Below are positions 49,932 to 62,100 of a DNA stretch of 64,000 bases, one piece after another. The stretch is from Deuterostichococcus epilithicus (lineage: Eukaryota > Chlorophyta > Trebouxiophyceae > Prasiolales > Stichococcaceae). Position 1 is the stretch's first letter; every line of letters starts with the position of its first letter. Location: assembly GCA_033439295.1 (NCBI GenBank), contig JAVTLE010000015.1:2542001-2606000 (forward strand), given 5' to 3'. The translations under genes were made by a program, and so were the position numbers. Below the pieces are notes generated by a model, which had not been told where the DNA came from, ran no database searches, and saw only the letters and a program-made list of their open reading frames with translations.

Positions 49932-51128
49932 TCAACCGTTAATGGAGCAGCAGGCTGGCGTGCCCTCGTTGCAGCAGCCGCCAGCGGCATTGTCGTTGGC
50001 ACCGCAGGTGGCCGGCGGTGGGTCGCACCAGGCTGGCACGCCGTCGGAGCAGGTGAAGCCGCAGCCGGCCGGCCCGGTAGTGCAGCTGTCGCGATCGATC
50101 TCTGCATTCAAAGTTTTCATATCAGTGTTGATCAGATCTTGCTCTGCTGCATCGAGACACTGCTGGAGCCCGATTGCGTGCCGCATGCGCGCGTGCGCGG
50201 TGGGCAGAGTTCACGTGGAGAAGAGCACTGCTGGTCTCATGTGCATGCGGCAGCATGTGCAGCACACAGAGTGCGAGAACTCAGCCATAAAGGGAGAAGT
50301 GACGCACGGACAAGCAGTTCGCGCAGCGGGCCCACATCCAGAGGCGACATCTCCACGGTCTCTGCAACCAGACCAGTCCGAAAGGTTGCGAGACACCTCA
50401 TACGATTCTGCGACCGATCCTCAGGGTGCTACTGTGGTTTCTGCCAAAATCAAAAACCAGTGCCGGCCGATACAATTGCGCGCACTCGCACTTGGCGGCG
50501 ATACCATCTATCAGGGGCCGAGTGAGGCTCTTAGCTGACCTGAATCGGGAGCGCGCGTGAGGCAACACAACAGTCGGCAAGGAGGTGCAGCGGGCCAGAA
50601 CGGCATGTGTCGTCTCACCACTGGCGCGCAGCTTGCGATTGCTGAACACCGTTTGGGGCATTGGCATGAGCTTGGACGCCACTGCAAGTCATCATCAGCA
50701 GTAGTTTATTGCTACTCGAGGACAGGCGCATCGACAACAACATGGAAAGGCCAATTTGCCTTGGGGCGGCAGACAGAAGCAGCAGCCGGGTGGACATCGT
50801 CAGCAGGACATCACGCGCTGGCGGAATATCTGGCGGGCAGCAGCGCGAAAGCTACTAAACAGCAGGCATTCAATTCCATTGCTGCGCCAACATCTAAAAC
50901 CCACATACAACCACTTTCCAACCGTGAATGGACAAGTCCGATTCAGATCGACGCACTGTAAACTTGACCCCAACTCATGAACCGAGATTGCGTGGTGGTC
51001 TCACGCAGCCTTGTTGACAGCCACGCACCTTTGTCACCGACGTGTGGGATGTCAGCGTCGGACGAGGCGTGCGCCAGAGCAGGCGTGAGGAGCAGCAGCA
51101 CACCGAAGACGACCAGGCGGGGGGCCAT
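49932..51128 (-). CDS. Secreted cysteine-rich hypothetical protein (intact copy)
   Basis: Not a recognised family. Exon 51038-51128 starts MAPRLVVFGVLLLLTPALAH, a clear signal peptide. It joins 50619-50681 (VASKLMPMPQTVFSNRKLRA). Probable exons follow near 50475-50525 (SLTRPLIDGIAAK) and 50335-50375 (ETVEMSPLDVGPLRELLV). The last exon 49932-50107 ends in TGA at 49932 and is Cys-rich: DSCTTGPAGCGFTCSDGV, DPPPATCGAN and GCCNEGTPACCSING, with spacing C-x6-C-x3-C-x7-C-x6-C-x8-CC-x6-CC. This suggests a disulfide-bonded extracellular or cell-wall protein. The two middle junctions are not settled. A paralogue with a frameshift lies at 53.2-53.9 kb. Confidence 0.55.
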
Positions 51129-52357
51129 GCTTGCAAACGAACCCTTTCGGATAGGCGCGAGGCTCGGGCTGGCTGCTGTGAGCGAAAGGTGATCTTTCGG
51201 AGGCAAGTTGTGAGCTGCCTTCGCCGAGATCGAGCTCTGAGTGTACGCCCCTCCGACCACATGGACCCCCTGCGTGACGAGAGGTGGTGTATGGGCCCAA
51301 ACGGGCCGAGGTCACCAAGTGTCAGCGCACGAGCAACTATGTCGCCACGTTGATGAAGATGAAACGCGGAAGTCGCCACATGGCTATTCATGCGCCTCAT
51401 CTATCTGTCTTCTTTCCACGTGCTGCTACTGAGCACCTTCTGTTGTGCACCTTTTGTCGTGCAGTCCACGAGTGTCGTCGATCCAGGTGCGAGATCGCAT
51501 TAGGATCACATTAGCACCAGCAGTAGTAGCGCCGGCAACTGGGCTGAACACCACTTCGCAGGGCTTGCGACATGCATGGTGTACCATCTATCTGTCTCTC
51601 GCGTGGCTTTTCTGCATTGTCTGTTGCACTTTGCAACCTGCTACATTATCTGCCTTTCACCAGTAATCAGCTGCGCTCTACCTTGTCTGCAACAACGTCC
51701 ACGCCGCCCACCAGACCTTCTTCTACTGTCTACTGCAGAACGAAGGTCGTTGATGCGACGGTCAAAATGATCGCAGACAATCTTGAGACTGCGCGCCACG
51801 CACCAGCGCAACCAGCAGGCAGCGATGCAACGATATCGCGCATGGTGTCACCTGCGGAGCCCGGCTCGTCGCCATGCCGCCACCGTCACGTTGCTTGATT
51901 GAAGGTGCCGCCCGGGAGTCCCAGCAGCCCGCAGTCTAAAATATCTGTAAGTAACGGTAGCAGGCAGTCAGCAAATCCGACTACAGTCGGCCAGATTGCT
52001 ATTGCCAAATTGACATTATCCTGGCATTTTTGACTTGGCCGGACCATGCCAGCGCCGCAGCCTGTAGTGAAGCGCATCAGCTGGAGCAGATTGCACTGAG
52101 ATCCCCACAGCGACGCTTTTTTGCAGCAGCAATCAAGAAGAGAGCTCAGCGGCCAGACACGAGGGAACGTCAGTGCTGCCGTGCCATGCACAAGCCAGCT
52201 TTTCCGGCAGCGGCCGCCGCTTGGTGTCCAGATGGACGTGGTAGGGCGCGCCTTTCCGATTAACCGCTCCTAGCGCACGGACAACAACCCAACCGTGACA
52301 GCTCCCGCCTCAGGAGCTTGGCGCGGCCCACAAAAGCAGTCGCACACGGCGCCTTTT
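51129..52357. other. Unassigned; scattered minus-strand coding-like stretches
   Basis: Two minus-strand stretches look coding but could not be assembled: about 51720-51850 (MRDIVASLPAGCAGAWRAV, then AIILTVASTTFVLQ) and 51895-52030 (VNLAIAIWPTVVGFADCL, then DILDCGLLGLPGGTFNQ). Neither has a recognised motif. They may be exons of the gene continuing at 52358 or of a further Cys-rich paralogue. Confidence 0.35.
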
Positions 52358-52640
52358 TTACTCGTGCTCATGCCTGAGGCTGTCCATTATGATGCGCTGG
52401 GCTGACGGGCTGCCAATGAAATCGCGTATTATTGCTGGCAGGCCGGCGTTGTGGTACAGAAATAGCACAGATGAAATAGATGAGACGCTCCAAAGCACCA
52501 CACTACCAGAGAGCGAGGTTGCCTCATTCCAGCGCTTCAGGAGGTCCTCGTGGTAGCGTTGGCGCCAGCTCCGCCGGCTCCGCCAGAAGTGGCACTTCTG
52601 CCGCTGGGTCGGCGGGCAGTGGCGCATCAGGCATACGCCA
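52358..52640 (-). CDS. Hypothetical C-terminal exon
   Basis: An open minus-strand stretch ending in TAA at 52358, reading RYHEDLLKRWNEATSL, a moderately hydrophobic VVLWSVSSISSVLFLYHN and IRDFIGSPSAQRIIMDSL. Composition looks coding and one membrane segment is possible. The upstream exon structure is unclear. No family recognised. Confidence 0.35.
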
Positions 52641-53194
52641 TCGATGGTCTCGTGAAGTATGCATTGCCGCCAGCCACTGCCCGCTGCAATATCAGCTGCT
52701 GGTCGCCTTCAGGTCAGCGTACGACGCATGCATCAATGTCAAGCAGATTAGCCTATCAAGCCAGTTCCTCGCCATATCGCAGCAGTCAACGCCGGCCACG
52801 CATGAAACTCCCGCACGCTGGGCGTTCGTCTTTTAATGCTTCTACAGCGAGCGCAACGTTGGTCCGTCATGGCGGAGTCTCGCGCCCACCATCGCCCTGT
52901 CTAACGGTTGTGTGAACCTAGTACATCATGACAACCGCGTTCTCTTCCTGTCCCTGGCCCTCTTCCAGCCGCACAAACTGGTCATTCTCTTTTCGGAATT
53001 TCGGGTTACTCGTGGACTTTGCAACCTTCGGTCTTGCAACATTATTGTCATCAAATGCGGAAACGATTATGCACACCAAGTGTGCCATCGCCGAATGTGC
53101 TCAGGACAATGAGATGTGCCTTGTAATAATCGAACTCTCCTCAATCTGTGTCAGCCTCCAAAAACAGATTCTGTCCAGAACTTTCGCATGCTGC

Positions 53195-53860
53195 TTATTG
53201 GCGGGGCACGACGAGCAGCGCATCAGCCGTTGATGGAGCAGCAGGCTGGCATGCCCTGCAGCCACCAGCAGCGTTGTCGTTGGCGCCGCAGGTGGCCAGC
53301 GATGGGTCGCAGCAGGCGGGCACGCCATCGGAGCAAGTGAAGCTGCAGCCGGTCGGCCCGGTAGTGCAGGTGTTGCGGTCGACCTCTGCGCCGGAGCATC
53401 CCACATCAGAGCCGATAAATATCGTGGATAGCGGCCCTTGCTGCATGCGTGCCTTCGCCGCGCCGTGGCATTGCTTCAACGCAAGCCTTCGCCGCGCAGT
53501 GGCGTTGCTACACGACATGCCTTCGCTGCACAATGGCATGCGTGGAATTAGGCTCGAGTTGAACCTATGCCGTTCACAAAGCTACAGCGCCAAGTTGCAA
53601 AGCAGAGCACTCGTAAAGCGACCAGCAGTATTGCTGTGGACATTGCATTCAGCATGCATCCTGGCCTACACCACCAGCAGCCCTCAAACAAAATCACATT
53701 TGGACTACTTTCAAGTAAAGAGACGAGACACGCACGGACGAGCAGCTGACGCAGGGAACCCACGTCCATTGCCTGCATGTTCACGGTCTCTGCAGCCAGG
53801 AAACGTGCACCATCAATGTATGAAGTGCCGTCCTTGATCCACCATATTCTATAAACTCAA
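53195..53860 (-). pseudogene. Frameshifted paralogue of the Cys-rich secreted protein
   Basis: A second copy of the gene at 49932-51128. The exon near 53740-53800 reads ETVNMQAMDVGSLRQLLV (compare ETVEMSPLDVGPLRELLV). The Cys exon, starting at about 53395, reads NTCTTGPTGCSFTCSDGV, DPSLATCGAN and DNAAGGC. It then departs because about 7 nt are missing relative to the intact copy near 53250, so the CC-x6-CC tail is lost and the frame runs on to 53195. The original-frame stop (tca on the plus strand at 53222) is still visible. No signal-peptide exon was found. It could be a pseudogene or a neofunctionalised variant. Confidence 0.55.
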
Positions 53861-54259
53861 AATTTGCAGCTGAGAGGGCGCCAGGGTTAAGCGGGGCATC
53901 TGTGTCCCAATGTGCATCTCGATCGATGTGCCGCGCACCAGTCGCACCCTAGAGGTATCGTTGCTTTCAACTCGCAACAACAACACCGTCACCGCTAGCG
54001 TGTCTCTGGGTCGATACTAACAACTCGAATCGATTTCCTCTCTGTACTGAGTAGGTACTTCCGGTATCTTGAGTTAATGAAGCGCCGATCCATGCTACTC
54101 TGATTGAACTCAGCAGGCGCGCTCGATCATACACCCGAGCTACGCAGGGCCCTCATAACTGCATCAGCGGCCTCGCCCATCGTTACATGGTCATGTGCCT
54201 GGCCTCAGGGATCTTGGCCCTGCACACGCATGGCCCCCGCCGGACCGCGTGTCATCGCA

Positions 54260-56756
54260 TCAGCGGCCGCGCTGCAGATCCATGATGGCCGACCGCAGCG
54301 CGTGGTTGCGGATGAGCTGTTTGCTTCTCAGCGCCTCATTGGTCAGTGGGCTGGTGCTGTGGTCCTGCAGCCACCTGGGAAGCAGGGCACAGCTGCCGTC
54401 AGGCGCTGAACATCCTCTGCAGGCTCGTCTCCTTGCTTCAGCAGCGGTAACAGAGGCAGCAGTAGAGCGGCATCGTCCCTGCGAGTCATCACTGCGGCTG
54501 TGGCAGTCTGAGGCCACTGTCGCGGGCCATGCCATCCATGCGCCTGCCAGCCATGTACGGCACAAGGTGCCCACCTGGAAATGGCGCTGGCCTCGTAGCA
54601 GAAGCCATCTGAGGCGAGGACAGGGTCGAACATCATCTGCGTGTCAGCAGTGCCTTGGGCTTCAGCTGCCGGGTCCGAGTTGGCGGATACATGGTAGCTG
54701 ATACAGTATTGCAGAGCCCGCCTCAGGCTGAAAGCACCGAGGCAGAGGCTGCCACGAGCCTGCACTAGGACGCCCATGGATGCAGCAGGCATGCTGGTCC
54801 CACCTCCTGCGTTATTGGGCAGAAAAAGTAGGCTGGCGCCGCCGCACCGGCCGCCGGCCGCCTGCCGTCCGCCACCGGCCCGCAAGCTTGCGTCTTGCCC
54901 TCCAGCGGCGCCGTTGCCGCCGCCGCCGTGCCAAAGTGAGGTTCGAAGCCCTCCTTGGCTGCCGGCGCCGGCTGCCTGGCTGGCTGCTGCTGCCGCAGCG
55001 GCGGCGCTGCCATGCCACCCCGGCCCCTGAAGAGCTGCTGCCGATGCTGCGGGTCCCAGTCAGGCTCCCACTGCTGCTGGTGCCGCCGCTGATCCCGCTC
55101 AGGCGACCCCCGGCCGCTGACGCCGCAGCACACATCGTCTAGCGAAGGCAGCCCGCCGCCGCTGCCGCCGGCCCCCGTCGCACCCAACGACCCGGCGTTG
55201 CCAAACGACGGCAGGACCACGGCCAAGGGTCCGCCCCCGCAGCCGCCGCCAATCATGGCGTCAACGGCGGGCGGCTGCCGGTGCTGCTGGTACCAGTGCT
55301 GTGCCGCGTTTCTGGATTCCAGGTGCACTGCAGCCGACTGCCTGCCGGTCCCGACGCCATCACTGCGCTGACCTTGCCTAGGTGCCGAGCCACAGTCTCT
55401 GCCAGTGGCCTGCTGCGGGGCGGGCAGCTGATCGGGCTGCCGCAACGGCTGCAGCCGCGGCGACGGCTGCTGCGGCCGCCACAGTTTCTCGTCCTCCACA
55501 TTGCGGCAGCGGCCGCTGGGCACGGCGCCGGCGCCGGCGCCGGTGCGACTGTCGCCCAGCGGGGATCTGGGCGGTGTTCCCGGTGGAGTCGCTGCAGGGT
55601 GGATGCCCAGCGCCGCGGCCCGCCGTGCCAGCAGCACGGTGTCAGTTGACGCTGTGGCAAGGCCGCCCCGCGGAGGGCGTGACGGAGGAGGCAGCATCTG
55701 CTGCTCGACCGGCCGGGGTGGCGGCAGCGACGGTGGCGGGTCGCAGGGCGGTGGCTGCATGCCAGAGGCGCTCTCAACGCCTGCCGTCATGAGGTCGCGT
55801 CTGCGTATACCCCTTCCCGGCAAGGCTCGCGCGAGCGGCGCCTCCAGCGGTTCTGAACCGCACGCAAGCTGATGCCACGGCTGCATGAACCCCCTCTCGG
55901 GGCTGGAGGAATCCGGCCCACACGGCACGACTGCTTTGCTGCAGGTGCCGCCGGCTCCGCTGCGGCTATGCGCCCGGCCCAGCGGCGCCAACGGCTGCCA
56001 CGGCGAGGGCGGCTGCTGCTGCGGCAGCGCCGGCCGCAGTGGGCTGGCAGCCAACTCCTCGAACAGCTGCCGCCGCGGCGAGCCGCNCGCCCNGCCTGCT
56101 GGCCGCCGCCGCTGCGGGGACCGCCCGGCGGCGGCGCGCGACAATGGACTGTAAAATTCGTCTGTCGCCGCGGCCGCCAGGTAGGCAGTGCCGTCCTGCT
56201 GTGTGCACGCTGCTGCAGCTCCGCCGCTGCCGCCGCCGCCGCGGCAGTGCAGGAAGCTGTCGGACACGGCAGCGCACGGCGCCGCGGCTGGCGGCTGTGT
56301 CGGATCGCGCGGGCTGCTGGTGGAGACTCCCAGCGGCACGGCGGCGCGGCCGCCGCCGTGCCTGCAGCGCGCGGCATTCGCTCCTAAACGCAGGCTTTGG
56401 TCCAGACAGCGGCACAGGTGTTGTGTCTCTGCCATGCTGCAGTTGCAGAGGTCAGCATGCACACTCATGTACTGGCCTGGGACCCGATCAGCTGCGTCTG
56501 GTGGCGCTGTTCGTGAATGCGCGGCGGGTCTGTCCCCCTGCCGCAGGGCGCACAGGCAGAAGCACCAGGCCTGTGACCGAAAGACCCACCTGCGGTCTTG
56601 ATGACGGGCATTGGCGCCAGGCGGCCGCCGTTCGGCCTGGTCTGGCTCCTCAGCGTGCGGCTGCTGCCATCGCTGTTGCCGACCCGCGTGTTGGTAGGGG
56701 CTTTGCCCGAGATCGCAGCTGCCTGCGAGGAGGATTGAGCTCGAATATGATGACAA
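54260..56756 (-). CDS. U-box ubiquitin ligase with long disordered N-terminus
   Basis: An E3 ubiquitin ligase with a C-terminal U-box. A large exon runs down to 54804 and ends AYFFCPITQE (donor GAG|gtggga). It joins 54575-54636 (MMFDPVLASDGFCYEASAIS) and then 54260-54374 (RWLQDHSTSPLTNEAL, KQLIRNHALRSAIMDLQ, TGA stop at 54260). Together this is a full U-box, the RING-like fold that recruits E2. The preceding 400-550 residues are Pro/Gly/Gln/Ser-rich and look disordered. That frame is open back to 56756, but the true start and any exon break near 56.4-56.6 kb are unsettled. Three bases in the window are undetermined; two of them (about 56087 and 56093) fall in this exon. Target proteins are unknown. 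Confidence 0.85.
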
Positions 56757-56856
56757 ACAGGATTGACAGCTAGCACCGTTGCCTACTCAAGTGAGAATGC
56801 ATGTACAAGTGCTATGCCTGCAAAGCTCAGGAACCTTACAAATATGTCACCCGGTG

Positions 56857-57425
56857 TTATCGCAACACGGCAATCGCATCGCCACAAGATTTGCAGCCTT
56901 CTATCCAGCATATGCAGTCGTTCAAAGCAGCAAGCGCCTCTGCTGAGAGCTCGCTGCTGGAGGGATTCACCTTCGATGGGGTGGGCACGAGGGCCAGGCT
57001 GGCCGCCGCGTGCCAGGGAAGTGTCGCGAGTGCAACTGGCGGGAGGCTGCTCCAGCCCCGAACCCACCTGCGGCTGAAAGCTGTGCATGGTGATGGACAG
57101 GACGGGAGGGACCTGGCCATGCAGGAGAGCTCACCACACGCGGGCAGGTGGGTAGCAGGCGCAGGGTCAGCCTGACAGCGCATGCGCGCAACAGCAATGC
57201 TCCAGAAGAACTTCCAAAAATTTTGGAAGAATCAATGTGCCAAGTTACGATACGCATCGGCGTCAGACGTCTGCCAGACCCTGCCCAGCAGCTGCACGCG
57301 GTTGCGCGCACACGGCAAACATGTGCACCTGCCGGCAATTGGGCGAGGCGTTCTCCCAGGTCAGCACGTGCTGTTCATCAGCCACCTCCTCGCCGTAACG
57401 ACTGCCGCCTGCTCCCATCAACGCC
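56857..57425 (-). CDS. Hypothetical exons upstream of the U-box gene
   Basis: Minus-strand coding-like stretches: about 57345-57425 (RYGEEVADEQHVLTWENASP before gtgcac), 57076-57140 (LLHGQVPPVLSITMHSFQPQ before gtgggt) and 56857-56985 (SSSELSAEALAALNDCICW, ending GDAIAVLR and a stop at 56857). They could be a separate small gene or 5' exons of the U-box gene. No domain recognised. Confidence 0.35.
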
Positions 57426-59103
57426 GGACTGAGAGAGCACTGTTCAAGGTGCCTCTGTGAAACTGCACTGTTCAGGTACGCCCCACTGCAGACATTGCAG
57501 TTTCACTCCAGCGAATTCTGCTTTGATCCGGCAATGATGCTCAAGGGCGCCCAAGACTGTAGCAGCAAGTCTGTCTCAGGTGCATCTCGAAACCCCGATC
57601 GAGAAGCTGCTGCGGAGTGCGTCGACGAGTTTGAGTTCCACCAGGTCCGTGCATGACTCGAAGCTCGAACACGTTTTCGAGGGCTGAACATCGACCTTCA
57701 CTGGTGGTCCTGGTCAGACGAGCCGCGCTGGTGAACAGCGAAAAGGCACAGCTGTCGTGCAGCTTCGAACAAAACCCCTGAGCCGCACGTGGTCTACGCA
57801 TTCCGGAACTCTTGACAAGCCAGACCAACAAATCTGTGAGTGAGGAATGAACACAACCTCATGCACAAACCTTGCGTGATTCCGCTAACGCACAAACATA
57901 ACAATGTATGCGAGGCGAGCACTTTGCCACCAAGCCATCACACTGTCTCGCAGGACAGCCCCTGCATCAGTCTGCTGCCCCGCCTGTGTCAGGCCCGGTC
58001 ATTTAAGAGAAGGCCCGCACATCAGCAGACGGCAAATTAAGTACGCGCACAGGCACCCACTGGTTGCAGTGCTTGCGGGACCTGATGATGACGGCAGCGT
58101 GACAAGTGCGCATCCGTCCCCACATGCCTGCACCAACGCTCCTGCAACGTGTGCAGGAACGACTGCATGAAGCATCGATGTCAACCTAGGCGATCAAGCC
58201 AAATTCTTCTCTTCAGGTCCAGGCGGGCGTCAAGGGACTGCGATAACAAGCTGCGGAACTCCTCAATGAAGCTTGGGAAGTCACGGGTGCGCCGCAGCTG
58301 CATCCAGTTCCGTCATGCCAAATTGTGAAGGTCTCCCTGGTCAGGGCTTTGGACATTGGTATGACGGAGAACGATGAGTGCGCCAAGGGAAAAGTACGAC
58401 CTGTATGCATGGACGCAACTGGTTTGATCCTCTCATGTTCTGCCTGTGGGCCATCCTCCTCGCTGTGAACTTCCATCGACTGGGGGTCCAGGAAGCCCGG
58501 TGGCTCGAGGCTCGGGATGCCCGGTTGCGCAAGGCGGTCATTGCTGCTGCTGCCTCGGTCTGTATCAGTTGCATTTCGGGGCAGAGAGGTTGTCAGCCGC
58601 CCGGTGGCGCACTGTGAGAGTGGCCGCCTCCGGAGGCCGGGCGGAGCGGGCGGCGGCCAGGCTGCGAGATCCGGGTCGGGTGATTGCTCATGTTTACAGC
58701 GGGCCAGCCAATAGAGCCCCACGTGCCAACTTCAGGCTAGAGGAAGAATTCGATAAACGAATGACGGCCGCTTCAAGTTGCAGCGGTGCATACTTTGATG
58801 ACAGCCGCCCGCAAGCTCTCACGGCCTGACGATTCCACGTATTTGAGAGGCGTTCAAACTGAGAAGTGAACCATCCAGCTTTCATCTTCGGGTACTTCGC
58901 GCAGATTGCTCGCGCCCCCCAAACTGTCTAAACCTCACAGCCTTTTAGAACAGAGTACTTCTGGATGGGTACTTTCGCCGCCTTGACAAAGCCAGATCCA
59001 CTGGCCAGCTGCGCCGCCTCGCCAGCACGATTATGCACGGGCAGGTCTCGTTGCTTCATGATATGTATGGGCTGCTTCAGCGCAACAGCACGTGGCGCCT
59101 GGA
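57426..59103. other. No confident gene
   Basis: This holds the 3' flank of the minus-strand kinase and unassigned sequence. A plus-strand stretch at about 58435-58590 (FCLWAILLAVNFHRLGVQEA, then RWLEARDARLRKAV) and an overlapping frame to 58829 look mildly coding but have no splice partners or family match. Confidence 0.4.
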
Positions 59104-62100
59104 CTACTTCGCAAAAGGCGAGGCCATGCGACCAGCCCAGCCGCCTGCCGCTGGGGCTGCCGCCTCGCCGTGCTGGGTGGCGGCCTCCTCGTTGGCAGCT
59201 GAGGCCGGGGCGGCAGTTGTCGTGGCGGCGTGACTGCCGCCATGACTTACCGGCGTGGTAGCGGCAGTTGCAGCGGCCACGCCTGAACCTTGCCGCTGCT
59301 CTCCACGCTCCTCGAACGGGTTGATGCCTGCGCCGACCCACCTCCAGAAGTGTGCCGGCTCGCCAGCCGGCGGCGCTGAGTCGGTGGTGCTGGCGCCGTT
59401 GGCGCCTGGCAACCTGCTGTCAGCGGCGGTTGCCGGCGCCGAGATGCCGTCAAATGCCGCTGGCCGTGCCGCCTCCGCTGCNCCGCTGCCGCCGCCGATG
59501 CCGCCCTGCTGCTCGCCGCTGCCCTGCACGCGGCTGCTGGCCTCCGACTGTACGGGGCTGAGCCCGCTGAGCGGCGCCGCCACGGGGGTGGCCACCGCCG
59601 CGCCCGCCGCCGCGGCACCTGCCGCCGCGCCGCCGCCGCCGGGTGCCCTGCCGCTGCCGCTGCCGCTGCCGCCGGGCCCGCCGGGCATGGAGGGCGCGCG
59701 CGGCAGCCCTGGCGGGTACTCAATGTCCACCAGGGCCTCGTGGATGTCCTTCGCCGAGGGCCGCTCCGTTGGGTCCGCATGCATGCAGCGCGCAATCAGG
59801 GAGTCCACCTCCGGCGGGCATTCCTCGGGCACCCTGCGTCAATTCCAATGAGACAGCGCATGGGGGCGAAGTCTCCAGCGCCGCAACACGGCCTCAGCAG
59901 GACCGAGTGCCGCGGCATCACCGAGCTCCAGTGCATCACAGTGTGTCACAGGACGGGCGGCCCCTGTCGAACGGCCCGCGGACGGCAGAATAGCTGCCGC
60001 CTGGCCCAGCAGCCGCTGCCCTGCTGACGGGCAGCCAACAATGCATTTGCTAATCATAACTAGGCATTCGTTGCCAGTGGCACAAGGGGCCCATGCGGGG
60101 GTCGCTGGCAACATATGTAGTGCAGACTGCAGCTTCGGTTTCCATGTGGCATGCAGGGACCGGCAGGGGAGGCGCACCGCAGCTCGCGCGTCTGACCGCG
60201 CAGCGGCCGCTCGCCAGTCACGATCTCCCACAGCACCACGCCGAAGCTGAAGATCTGTGAGAATCACGCGGAGGATGAGCTGGTGTGCAGCGCACATCAG
60301 CGCAGAGATGCAACGAACTGCAACTCCCATTGCTGCACACGCCAGCGCGGGACTGCGCAGAAAATGGCTTGCACCCAGGGGAATGCGAGCTCGCATCAGC
60401 ATCGAGCAGACATCTGCAGCTCTGATAGCTGCATGGTGTGCCAGAAAAGTTTGTGATCAGCTCACGTCCACTTTCTCGGTGCAGCGCGCGCCCAGCAGCA
60501 GCTCGGGGGCAGCCCATGCGAATGTGCCTGCCATGTCCAGGCTCGTCACGTAGTCCCTGCAGTGCAGGCACATCGTCTCATGTGCGGGTCTCGAGCACGA
60601 GCAACATGCACGGATGTGCTACCCGCGCCGTTGCAAGCCCGGTTGGGGAAGCAAGCTACCGCAACCGCCAGTGTGCAAGCGCTGTGTGTGCTGCGCCCAT
60701 GGCCTGAGCCCGTGCACACCCCATGGCAGGCGCGTCCCGAATGATGTGGCCCAAGAGAGCCTCACTGGGCACATGCTTGCAATGCACTGAACTGGCGCTA
60801 AGACTGCACCTGTTGAGGATGCGGGCCAGGCCGACGTCCGCAATCTTGGCCGTGCCGTCTCGCGCCAGCAAGATGTTCTGGCTCTGCAGGTGACACAGCG
60901 GAGGCGCATGTACGGTGCTGCCAAGGAGACACGGCTTTGCAAAGCATGGCTCTCCCCTGGCACGGTGTGGCCTTGGGCGGCAACGACTCGTGATCAGGGG
61001 CCTAGCAGGGTGTGGTGAGGGGCAGCCCCGCATGCTTGAAGATGTGTGGCAGCTGGAGGTCCTTCGAAAGCCCCCACCTTGAGGTCAAAATGCACGATGC
61101 GGTGTGTGTGCAGCCAGTGCAGGCCGCATGCCACGTCCAGCGCCACCTGTTTGCCCCTGCCACACACGAGCAGAGGCTGGTCAGTCTCGCAACCGCGGGC
61201 TGCGCCAGACGGGCAACGACAGGAGCCAACGGCACCTGGTTCTGAAGGCCAATCTTTTGCGTTTTGGCTTGTGTAGAAACCCTCTGCAATTGCCGGCGGC
61301 TGCAGAAGGCGGCAGAATCGCAACACTGCCACTCACTCCAGCGCAGTGACGAAGTGATTGGAACGGCAGCAGCCTGCTGTCGCGCCCGCACAAGAGCCTC
61401 AAATCCCGTGGCCTTGCACCCGCACCCTGCAAAAGGGGGCGCACCTGCGGTACCAGCCGAACACGGCGCGGTCCTTGTCCCTCGCCATGATGCGCCACAG
61501 GTCGCCACCCTGCAGAAGTTGTAAAATGCGTGTCAGGGGGCACTGCACGGATTGAATTGGAGGGCCCAGAGGAGCGCTCCCGGGCGCGGTCCGCAGCCGC
61601 TGCCTGCACACCCGCACGCCTTGCGTTCCAGTGCACGGCCCTGCTGGTCCCGCTGCAGCACAGGCTGCTCCAGCGCAGCCAAACCGCTGTCATCCGTGCC
61701 CCGGCTGTGCCACTGTGTCATGCAGGGGACGCAGGAGGGGGGACCCCCATGGACATGTGTGCTCATACAGGGGACCCCGATGAGTATCCAGGGGACGCAG
61801 GAGAGGCAAACGCCCATGAACAATTGACACGGTGTCATGCAGGGGACCCCGATCAGCCGTGTCACACATGGGGTCCACCGGTAGGGTACTGGGGAAGAGC
61901 TTGTGAGCCCATCGGCCCGCGGCACGGACGGTGGCTGTCAAGGCTTGGTTGCTTCCAAGTCTTACACCGTTCTCTGGTTAGTTACCAAATTTCCCCTCGT
62001 CAACAACCCTTCTCCGCCTGGGGGGCACGCCTCCATGAACTACTGAAACGGTGTCAAGAGGGGACCCCGATCAGCTGTGTCACCCGGGGGGGCACCTCCA

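Noticed and set aside
55253-56415. Several long Arg/Ala/Gly-rich frames on both strands
   Set aside because: All overlap the large U-box exon, whose frame alone runs into the U-box with correct splicing.
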